Source: Ditylenchus dipsaci
Lineage: Eukaryota; Nematoda; Chromadorea; Rhabditida; Anguinidae
Reading direction: 5' to 3'
Length of the DNA: 64,000 bases
Assembly: GCA_004194705.1 (NCBI GenBank)
Contig: SADC01001325.1
Span: forward strand, 248,001-312,000
Positions 46,901 through 58,900 of this stretch are shown piece after piece. Both the position numbers and the translations under genes were made by a program. Under the pieces are notes generated by a model. It was not told the origin of the DNA, ran no database searches, and worked only from the letters and a program-made list of their open reading frames with translations. Position 1 is the first letter of the stretch; each line of letters begins with the position of its first letter.

Positions 46901-49900
46901 TTATTGCTCGATGTGCCACTTTCAGCGGAATTTTGCAAAAAGCTAGAAAAATTTTTTGCTTCAATCACAGGCTGATTACCTTCGGTAAACTTGGTATTTC
47001 ATCCACTTTCAGAGAAATTAATCGCCGGATTCAAATCAGGCGAAAGTTTAACAGGTAAGCGAAGGACGAGAACATGATTAACAAATGGCAAATGAGGTGT
47101 CATTCGATTGCCCGGAGCGTCCTCTCTGAAATAAAGAAAAGACCTCATCGAGACACATTTAATTAAAAACTATATAAGCAAAACAAAAGTCGGCAAAAAG
47201 TTGCACCACGCTGTACCTCCTATTGGCTGTCATCATTTAAATGATCCATTAAGGTGTTCACTCAATTATAATAACAAATATCAATTTTTGAGAATAAAAT
47301 TGATTTCATGGGTAGAACTTGAAAAAATTTTGCAAGCGAATACTAAATTATTTTGTCTATGTTATTTTGCAGGATAACCAAGTGGGCATAGAGGTATTTC
47401 CTTGCAAATCCTTTGTGTTCTCTGCCAGCAAACAAGAGTGTCAACTGAGTGCAGAATCGGGCATCATCCAACACCACACCAACCAGTCAAATACTGACAA
47501 CCTTGCAACTACAGAAGTGCATGCTCCAGACAAAACTACACTGCTTGTGGGGAGGAAAGTCCTGCAACAGCTGCTAGTTTAAAACAAGGCATAGGTACAG
47601 AGCTCAGAGACTTTTCCACTGGTGAATACTTTGAAAAAATATGTTTGTCGGGTGAGTTGCATTTTTAGAAACAATCTATTTTCTTAAAAAAAACCCCCAC
47701 AGATACTTTTAGAGAAAATAGGGCATTAATTTTTAATTTAAAAGAGCTTGGTGATCGATTATAAGTCAATATACATATAAATTTACAAAAATTTGCTAGA
47801 TTTTACGACCCATAGGGCCTTATTGTGTGATGGTTAAAATCAAACATACGAGTCACGGCGTGTCAAACACGTCAAATGACCAAATCGGGCTTGGCGTTCT
47901 GTTTTAATGAAAATTCAAAATTATTTTTCATTTTTTAATACCATTGACAAAAATATGCTCAATTTTATGCACTAAATATTCATAAGATTGTTTGTTATAA
48001 TTTCTATGAATACTTCTTGTCTAAAAAGTCTGCTTCGAATTCAATTTCCCTATTTAAAGGGAGGACGTACTTTTATATACGCATTGTCTAGTTCATAGGT
48101 TCAAATCCGCCTGGGTGCATACCCTATTTTTTACCCCATTTTTTCATGTTTTATTTACAAGTTTGGTATCAAAATGATCTTCAGTCTCTTGGCTATCCAA
48201 CAAGACCATCAGCACAGGGTTTAAGAATGATCATGACTGAGTTGCAGGCCAAAACTCCCTTGAAATACCTAAAAAGTGTAAATTTACTAAAACTTGTTCG
48301 ATCTCCGCATAAAGTGTTCATATGAAAAAACCAAAGATACCAGCAGAAAGCTGGTGAAAAATACTACAAAACTGTAGGACAGATTATTTTTTCCGGGAGA
48401 AATCACTGAGAACGAGCTATTTAAAGTTGGCGAGCTGACTCTGCCAACCGCCAATTCAAACTTCTATTTGTTCAAAATCTTTGAATTTCTGATAAAATTA
48501 GGTAAATTTTTTCACCAATCGATAGAGCGATTCCTGGGCAATCCACTGATTTAAAAATAGCTCATATAGGACACATATAAGCATGAGTTACAAATAAGAA
48601 TACAAAGTTGAGAAAATATGAGAAAGTTACTACAAATTTAATCGTGTTCAAATTTTTTGTCTTGACTAGAAAAATGTCGATTTGGTGTTTTGACCGATTT
48701 GACACGCCGTGGAGTAAGCTAAACTCACTCCACGAAATGATGAATACTGAGAAGTGAAAGCCAGAGAAATTTTGCAAAAGGTCCATAATTACATAATCAC
48801 ATAGCCACCATTAAAATAGTCACCATTTAACATAACCCCTAATTAGTGATTACTCAGGAAACATACAGAATAACTACGGTATTTTAAAGGGGGGGGCAGT
48901 GTTTTCATAACTAACACTAACACCTAACACTAACACTAACTATCTAACTAACAATAACACTAACCCTTGAAACTAACACTAACACCTAACACTAACAGTT
49001 AGTGTTAGTGTTAGGTGTTAGTTTGAATCGCCGCCAAAACTAACACTAACACTTAAAATAACAGTTAGTGTTAGCGTTAGTGTTAGTGTTAGTCTAACTG
49101 TTAGGTTAGTGTTAGATTAGCTAACACTGTTAGCTAATAGTTCAAAATGTTACAACTTTAAACCCTAAAATTAAAAGTGACCATAAATGACTTTCGGGTA
49201 TGTTAAAGCGAGTGTATCTTTCATGATGTTTCTTTGTCGGCCAACCAAATGTACGCGATCAGTGTGTTATAGCGAGAGTTGACTGTAATTGTTTTGCTAC
49301 TCACGTACTTCACTGTTTTTATCCCAAACGCAGACACGCATACTTATTTCTTCTCATACAAAACGCAGACACACAATTAGCCAAGGAACGAAGCACAGAA
49401 ACGTAAAACACCATTTTATTCGGACAGGGGCAACACAAAACATTCTTACTTTTCTTTACCATTCTCATAACATGATCAGAAAACTAAACATTCCGATTGC
49501 AACGGATGAACAACTGAGAATTGAGCAGATCCAACTTGGTTCTGTTGCGATGACGAGCGGTGGCCAGTCCGGCTTGCGAGAAAATCCGCTCCACAGGCGC
49601 GCTTGAGATCGAGACCGACAACACTTCCAATGCTAGCTTTGCCACCGGTTGCACTTCCTAAACGAGAAAATTAAATTTAGGATATTTTAGATCAGTTGTT
49701 TTATTTACCGTTTCAATCAGGCTTGTCCAATACTTTAGGCTATCAATTTTTTCCTTGCCAAAGGGATTCATTCCGATTACTCGTTGCAATATTTGTACCA
49801 CCCATGATTTTCCTCTATTTGGTTCTTTCTGTTTTCGTTGGCTCGCTTGCTTCCTAGCGTATTCTTCCATCAACCGATCAAGTGTAGCATCGAGACAAAC

Positions 49901-52900
49901 GACGGACGCCGGTTCTTCCATGACTTCCGGTTGCTCGAATCTTATCTAAAAAATGTTTGCAAGCTTGATTGAATAGGCAATAAGATTAATACCAAGTTTT
50001 GAATTGAGTTAACAGCAACATTGAAGTCTTCTTCGGACAATTGCTCCAAATAACGCTGAATTCCCAGAATTTGGTACGACCATCGAGTGTTCGAAACCGA
50101 GAGCAACGCTTTTCCTGTGGCTTCATCAAGCTCCTGAAGCATCCAGAGCGTGACCTATAGAAAGACGTGGGCAACAAATAACCTGTATAGCAAGAGGCGA
50201 CTTTCTAAATGCACGAACCACATCCATCATCTTTGAATACGCCGAACTTGGCAGGACACACATTCGAAACTCATCGACGATGGCTAACTGCAGACTATGA
50301 GCTACGCGCTTCACTCGTAAAGGAAAAGCGGAGCTGAAAGGGGAACAAACATTGACGATTACAATAGTCACAACAACTAACCAAATAATCACATCAACCT
50401 CCGGAATATTATCTGTCGTATTTTCGTCATCAATCCCATCGACGAATTCGCAGTCCTCATCCTCATCCAGAAATTGCAAGTTGACGTCAACTAAATCCAC
50501 ATTGAACTCATAAATAGGAAACTCATATATCATGATTACCTTCAAAGACATCTTTGAACGCTTTTCCCATGTTGCTGGCCCATCGGTCACCACTTTGAAT
50601 AGCTTATCGACCGATAGACCATATTCCGAAAGCATCTTTTCGGTTTCCCGCCGAATGAGACTGCCAGTGTGGGATCCTCTGATTTCGCTAATACCAAGGA
50701 ATATTCGCTGCAGTGTTCCATTCCTGTCACAGTAGTGAAGCGTGTAACCTAAAAAATGTAAAAGAAAATAGCCAGACAACATAACAATATATACGATACC
50801 CAAATAGGAATGTTTCATTCCAGCATCCGTCCAGATGTCGGTCGTCATAGAGGCACGTTGTGGCATCTCTCTGATACGGCTTTTCACTAAAGCTTTTATT
50901 GCTTCATACTGTCCGGACGGAATCCTTTTCAGTGTTGCGAAACTGCTCGGCAACTAAAACCAGTCATAGGTAAACACAGGCTAAAATTTTGACCCATAAT
51001 TCACCTCAACGCTTGGATTCAATTCATGCACGAATTTGCGCATGACAGGATTCAGAAAAAGATTTATTGGCACTGAAGGAGTCGACAAAACATCGGCGAG
51101 AGCGGTTTGAATTTTTCGATACCTGAAAAAGGATGTAACCGATACAACGTCGAGTGCACAAATAACGCTTCACTAACTTGTTAGATGGCTCCTTCGTTGC
51201 TGGATCAACTCTTCCCAAGATCTTCTTCGGCGTTTGCTCTTTGTGAACTTGCTGCCAATGTCTGTCGAGAACGTTCTTGTACGCTGACAATTGCTGTAAT
51301 GAACAAATAAACACGGCAAATACAGCTGGAAGACGTTAAGCAACGACTAAAGTACCTGTCCACACTCTTTGCATTTCATCGTTTTGTTTGCATGACTATC
51401 TTCTTCTTCGATAAAGTTATCCCATATTGTGCTTCGGCGCCGCTTTCTTGTTTCTTCGGAAGCTTGAGATGGCGATTCAAAAGTAGACAGAGACATATCT
51501 CAAATTGAAATACAATGTAAGCTGTTAAAATCCCGAACACTAATAGTCAAGATTAAAAAAAAATTAAACTAGCAGCAAGCTCGCACCAATCTTACACTAA
51601 GCAAACACTAACCTAACAGTTAGACTAACACTAACACTAACGCTAACACTAACTGTTATTTTAAGTGTTAGTGTTAGTGTTAGTTTTGGCGGCGATTCAA
51701 ACTAACACCTAACACTAACACTAACTGTTAGTGTTAGGTGTTAGTGTTAGTGTTAGCCTAACTGTTAGGTTAGTGTTAGGTGTTAGTGTTAGTTATGAAA
51801 ACACTGGGGGGGGGGACTGTTTTATATCTGGAAAGGTTTTGAACGGAAAGTTGGAAATTTAAAATGATAATTAAAAATAATTGTCGTTTTTTGTCTTGAT
51901 TTTTCATTTTATTTATTAAATTTTATGCTATAAGACTTTTGTGATGTAATGACGTGCTCAATAGGCAAGGAAAAACTGACTTTCTAATAAATGAACAGAA
52001 AAATAAAAGATTGAATGGGGGGGGGGGGAGAATCAAACTTTATGTACGCATTGCCTTAGGTCACAGGTTCGACTACCACTGGTAGCAGATTTTTTCTGTC
52101 CTTTTATTTAAAAGTTTAGTGTCGAAATGTAGCCAAGATTCTGGGCTTTAATTTGAGCTATCATACAGATAAAAAGTTGGTATAGAGTTAGGTCTAAAAT
52201 ACAAAAAACGTTGAACCATGTCCAATTTGATGAAATCCTGAATAGGACTATCTCAGAACTTTTCGGTATTAATTTGGAAGTGACGTTTTTTTAGGAGGGG
52301 GACGATTTGTATTCGCAGAATTCGTATTCGGCTTTTTTCGTATTCGGCCAGATTCGTATTCGGGTTACCGATAATAGCTTATAACTGAAAATAGCGTATA
52401 ATAACCTAATTTAGTTAGAATACGAGTTATTCTAACTAAATTAGGTTATTATCCGCTATTTTCAGTTATAAGCTATTATCGGTAACCCGAATACGAATCT
52501 GGCCGAATACGAAAAAGCCGAATACGAAAAAGGCCGAATACGAATCGTCCCCCTCCCGTTTTTTTGTAACTTTAATTTGCACACTCATGTGCAACCTTAC
52601 ACTCAAAATGTAGCCCAGCTTCTTGCCGTCTTTTTCAGCATAAGGTTGTAATCTTAAAAAATCTTAGTTCCGAAATAATACCGAAATCCTACCCTTCAAT
52701 AGTACGCATTTTTTCCCTGGTCAAATCTTCGCTAGCTACCTTGCTTTTTTGAAGTGATGTTGGTGTGGGAAAATTGCTATCTGATTCCCCATGAAATTAT
52801 TAATCTAGAAAGTTACTAAACGCATTGACAAATAAATAAAAAGAATAGAGGATCAGGCTATATAAAGCTAAGTACGCATCATTTTGGCTAGTTTCCTTTA

Positions 52901-55900
52901 ATTTTGGTGGTCATTTGCCGAAAATCGCCAAATTGTCCACTGAGTTGCCCACAAATTGCCCACTCATGTCCACGAGTTCAGAATTACATCATAGAAAGCT
53001 TATAGCATGAAGTTTAGTTAGTGAAATGAACTATCTATCTGTTTTTGGCATTCGATTTTCAAATAGATCCCCTTATTTTTTTACAATCTTGTAAGCATTG
53101 TTGTAAGTGGCACCGGTGCCGAAAATTTTTCGTTCAGTGCCATGAGCTGGTGTCGGTGCCGCAATTCTAAGATTTACAACACTGCTTGTAAGTCATTAAA
53201 TCCATACATTCTTTTAGGATCAGCGAAGTGTAAAGAAGGGAGTTTTGAGTTAACGCCTAACCGAATGATGGACTCAAGAGACAAGGTAAAATAAAAGTTA
53301 GTAGCACTAACATTTACGACGTCAAAATAAAAATTTTGGTTTAGACCCAAACCGGTTTGTGCTGATAGAGACGTAGTCCGACGTTGTAGCGAAACATAGA
53401 AAATTTGTAAAATATATTTTTTAGCTAACTTTTGGCCATTTAAAAAGATAAAAAATAAAAAAAAACGGGTCAAAACATTAAAAATTTCAATGATTAGGTT
53501 CGTATTTTTTGCTCAAACAAATCTAGAGGTGGAGACAAAAAAATTGTTTGAATTAAGGCATTTGGGGTATTGGGTCAAATTTTTATAAGACTATTTGCAT
53601 TGCGTTTTTGTGTAGAAACTAAATTTATTTAAATCGACAAAAGTAACCGATAGTCATAATGATTAAAAGTGACAATTTATCACGAGAAACGGCGGGAAGA
53701 CTGATTTTGAATAAACTATCATTATATTTTTGTATGCCGTAAATGTTAGTCATTCTTTTAGTTTTCTTTTTTAACCCACTAATCTGTGTTTCGTCAACCC
53801 GCTACGTTGCAGGTAATCTCTACAACTAGTTTGAACTATTGTCTAGAACAGTGTCTTTTGCTGGCTCAAAACTGCAGTTCAGCCGTGTTCTTCAAGGAAA
53901 AAGTAATTTTCAGGTGTGCTTATTTATCTATTCATAATTTTTTCAAGGATGAATGTGTGCTAAACAAGAAAAGCCAGTTCTCCCACCCAGAACTTTTCCA
54001 TCCAGCGAAGGGTCGACTACTATGATAATGTATGTGACTTGTTGCCCGGCACTCAACCACCTTCTAGTATTCAAAAAGACCAGGAAAAAGCTGCTATGTC
54101 GGTAACCATTGAAGACCCTGAGCTGGAGAAACCTCACAGCAGGACTGCTAAAAAGGTGCCTAGGCAAAAGCCTGTGTTCACACCTCACAAACACACCTCT
54201 CCTTACAAAACTTCTAAAGAATGTAAATTTTTTAAGGCTGTAGGTGAAAACACACACCAAAATACTGATTTCCCGCAGTAAATTTATTATTTCCCGCAGT
54301 AAATTTGAATTTCAAACAAAATACTGATTTCCCCAGTAAATTACTGATTTCCCGCAGTAAATTTTGTATTTCCTGCAGTAAATTTTGCGGGAATTTGAAT
54401 TTTCAGGTCAGAAAATACCTTCAACTGGTCAGAATCCCACCCCAGAGTGGCCAGAAGCACCTGAAAGTTGGTTTTTGGGGGTTTACTAAAGGGGGGTAAA
54501 CTTTTTGCGAAAAATCGATTGAGCGGATCAGATTTCGGGTCCGATGGGCTCAATCGCTCAGGATTCCACCCTTAACCATTCTCAATCATCTTAAACCAAC
54601 CTAAGCACTGATTTAGGGTAGTTAGATACTGGTCTGGAGCAGTTTGGGATGGTTTAGGGTTGTTTGAGATACTCGAGAATGGTTCAGGATGAAATTCTGA
54701 GCGATTGAGCCCATCGGACCCGAAATCTGATCCGCTCAATCGATTTTTCGCAAAAAGTTTACCCCCCCCCTTAGTAAACCCCAAAAAACCAACTTTCAGG
54801 GACTCCTGGCCACTCTGGGGTGGGATTCTGACCAGTTGAAGGTATTTTCTGACCTGAAAATTCAAATTCCCGCAAAATTTACTGCAGGAAATACAAAATT
54901 TACTGCGGGAAATCAGTAATTTACTGGGGAAATCAGTATTTTGTTTGAAATTCAAATTTACTGCGGGAAATAATAAATTTACTGCGGGAAATCAGTATTT
55001 TGGTGTGTGAAATCAATTTTAGCCAATTTTTTAATATGTGCATTACGCGGAGAAAAAGCGGAGACCAGCAGTTTTTTTCATTCTCGGGGAATTTTTACAC
55101 CCGTTTTCATCTACATTTTTAATTTTCTTCTGGGTCTTAAAAATAGTCAACCTTATTAAATTTGACGAGTGAAAATTATCTGGTACCCGCTTTTTAAGTC
55201 TTTTCCGGATTGTCCATATAAAGCATGGTCACGCTGTCAAATACATATTTTCCGCGTGTTTGATTCCAAACAAAAAATGCCTATAAATCAGATTAACTTA
55301 ATTGACATACAATCAAACCTCGATTTAACGCCACCACCAAATAGGACCAATTTGGTGAGCTTTGACTAAAATGTAGTCAAGTGAACCCTCGATATAACGC
55401 CAGTCCCTGGGGGTTGAGTTATATCGATGTTTGACTGTACCATCTTTTTTAGTAGTAGAGACTGAATGCAGGCTAAGTGGCATCCAAATCTTGGTTCACT
55501 TTGACCAAGCCAGTGCAGGAGCTCTCTTCGTCAGAGATCATTCAGCTTCTTGCGCCACCAACTTTGAGGCGGCATTTGAAGCCATATTGAAAATTCCCCT
55601 GCCTTCTTCCACGGATTCCAATCCTAAGTGTGCTGGTGTTGAGCTAGCCCCAACTTTTGGCAGTTTCTGGTAGTGCTGCAAAAAAACAATCTGGGGATCA
55701 CTTCTTTGATGACTGGTTCTGACAGAGTGTTCAACGTGACTTGTGACTTCTCCAACCTGCTGCTTAGCGCACAACCAAACAAGCACCATGCAACTGTTGG
55801 CAGTAATACATCTTCCACTGCAGCAGCTGGACTTGCTGATAACCAGATAGAGACGGAACCCTGGAACACAAGACTGTACACATGATGTTGCTGAGGCAGG

Positions 55901-58900
55901 GCAGACCAGTCACCACTGTTTCTCTGGGAGAGGAATTGGAGCTGAGGTGGACATTCTCCTCAAACCCTTCCAAACAAAAAGACAGCAAGGGCCATAACAA
56001 ATTAGGCAAAACGGTTTTGAGAAGGTCAACACAATATGGTTTCTTTGTGGAGAATTGTACTGCGGAACGACTAGATGGCCTTGCCCCTGAGCCTCCACCA
56101 TTGCCTTTGGTCACTAAGGGGTAAATCAAGTTTTTAAGAAAGTGGTTTTTATGGCAGCAGGTGAATTGAGCTTAACTTAGTTACATTTCTGTCTGGAAGG
56201 CATTCATATATCCTAGGCCTAGGATACAGTAGTTGTGGAAAAATACTTCTGAGCAAATCAAATTTGATAGGTGGTTTAGCTTATTGCTTGTATTATTTTC
56301 AGGTGCCCAGATGCCAGGATTAGAGAGCAGTTGATGCGAGATCCAATTTCCAAAACATTCGATGGTTTCAACACTTCTGTAAAAGTATTCCGTTTTGATG
56401 GGTCCCGAAGAGTAAGAATAAAATGTTCTGTCAATATTTGTGTTGAACAGTGCAAGCCAGTGAGTGTTTTCTGAGATATTAACTAGCCTAGCTAGCATTT
56501 TTAGGTGGTTTGTCCATTTGGAGAAGATGTGGATGATACCAAGCTGTCTTATGGACGGAGGAAGAGACGCCAAACCATTGGTGAACTAGCTGAGCTGGTG
56601 GAGAAATATGATAAAGTACGCAATGAAGTTCTTCGCAAGAAGGTAGTATCGGGATTTCAACAAGTCGGAGCTAGGATCTGTACTTTTTAAAAAGATTTGT
56701 TTCAATTTTTTGGGACCTCAGTTCTTTTTTATTTTGAAATTTCACGTCAGAATTTAAAGATAGCAATAAAAAATGAATAAAATTACTTTTTTCTAGAGAT
56801 GACGATTTGTCGTTTTGCGATGTTGCGATGCGATGTTTTTGGACTGCACTAGCTTGCGATGCGATGTTGCGATGTTTTGAAAAATCAGTTGCGATACATC
56901 GCAGCGATGTGCGATGTTTCTTAAATTCAAAATTTTAAACCTTTATTCCACAAATGGCATCAAAACATATCAATTTAATACATAAAATTCAACAATGGAA
57001 GGTTTTTATTCAAAAATATAAGTTGTTCGGCTGTTTCTGGAATCGGGTTTGATCATGTGTAATCGAAAACATCTATCGCCACGGAAAAGAGCTGCTAACT
57101 TGATTAACTGGTTTCTGGCGCAGAGACGAGCGATGATTGCCAGGATTGTGAACGTTTGATTTGTCGTTCATACTTTTCGATTGTTTGATCTTTTTAGGCT
57201 CTCTTCCAGGAAAATTCTGCTAATCAAGTAGGATCTTGGGTTCTTGTGAGTTATCGGGACCTTACTTTAAAATAAGTTATTAACCACAGGGGGACCAAGG
57301 CATTTTAAGGTGAATTTAAAGTGAGGTCCTGATAACTCACAAGAACCGGATCTTGTACTGCTGTCTGTTTTGATGCCGTGATTGAGTATCTCTCTGCTCA
57401 GGTTTTTATCCCAGGCTGTGCAGAATCTTGACAAGCTCTTGACAGTCTCTGTTTCAAATGCTGAAAATTCGTACAAGTCGTTGCTCCAAGGTGCATAAGA
57501 TAAGTTTTTAGCTTGTTTGCCGTCCATTGCTTTTTTCTGTGTGTTATTTAAAGGTTGTCTGCAAAGCAACTGAGTATGTCAAATATTTCCTCAAGAAAAG
57601 AGAAAGGGCAGGCTCACAAAATGTAGTTTTCTGTTTGGATCGAAAAGCTACGTCATGATATACGATCTGGAGCTACCCCAGTTCATCTGCAAGCGCTTGG
57701 CCTTAGGCTATGTCGGTAACTCAACTAATTTTTTACTGTCTCAGGCGCAAACTGATCGTGACTGAGTATGGGGTGCAAATTTTCGATATCAGACATTCTC
57801 CATGTTTGATTTATGCAAAACATTGGAAAATGAAACAAGCAAAAAATAATTTTTGAGTCAAAATGTTTGACTTTCCTTCGTGTTGGGACTAAATAAAATT
57901 TGAAAAATGGAATGCGATGTTTTTCAAATTCGCGATGCGATTTGCGATGTTTTCAAAATTTGCGTGCGATGTTGCGATGCGATGTTTTTGGACAAAATTT
58001 ACTGCGTGCGATGCGATGTTGCGATGCGATACATCGCAGCGTCGTCATCTCTACTTTTTTCATTCAAAATAGTCAAAATAAACTTACTTAGAAAATATAC
58101 TTTTTTCTAAGTTTTGATATTGTAGCCCTGATTAAAGTTATTTGAAAGCACCAAATATAGATTAAATTTGTGATACTTCATCGCATTTATGTTTTCAGCT
58201 AGGAAATGGGACACCATCCAACAAAGTACGATTACTGGCTCATACACCATCATGGACGGAGCTATTGAGCCATCTTCCAATGGTCGTCCATCTGAAGGTG
58301 GAAACGTAAACTCCACTCACTCTAACAAACCATCCAACCCTTTGCTGAAAAGGATGAAAACGAGCTGCTGCCACCTGCATCCAAAGACCGATACTTGGCA
58401 AGCAGCAGCACTAGCAGCACATGTGGAGAAGGTGTCAATAACCAGGCTCTCATCAAATCGTCGTCCATCTGCCTCCAGAGAACTGTATTCATTGCACTGC
58501 TAGTGGCTGTTGCCTTTCTGACCACTGTACAGACCTTCCATTTGTTGCAATTATTTGCAAGAAGTGTGCAGAGGAAGACCAGAGGGAGGAGGGAGAGAAC
58601 AATAGTTCACTCTACAACCAACGACAGCTCACTTCCAACTCTTCCTCAACTTCTTCTGATTGTTGCTATTATAGAACCTATTTTCACTCTCCTAATTCCC
58701 CACTAGACCTAGCAAGGCTGCGAAGTCAGCTTTTGTAACCAGACACAACAACTATGGATTCCATGAGGAGGATGAGCAGGGAGAGAGCATTCCTTGCAGT
58801 GCAAAATCAGTTACCACTTCCCCGCTTGCTTTTAGCTCTTTAGTGGATTTGAGTGAAATGAATGAAGTTAGCAGGAGATCAACTGTAGATATGAGGCCCA

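Noticed and set aside
48904..49130. TAACAC/GTGTTA repeats as an interstitial telomere
   Set aside because: They occur as two mirrored blocks forming the ends of the hAT element; the unit is not the common TTAGGC or TTAGGG telomere repeat.
54953..55881. Minus-strand ORFs opposite the ZP exon
   Set aside because: The plus strand carries the recognisable ZP domain with matching splice sites.
57267..57569. 100-aa minus ORF inside the GCGATG element as a transposase
   Set aside because: No hAT motif (TTDxWT, VTDG, ERxFS) could be seen; left as a possible remnant only.
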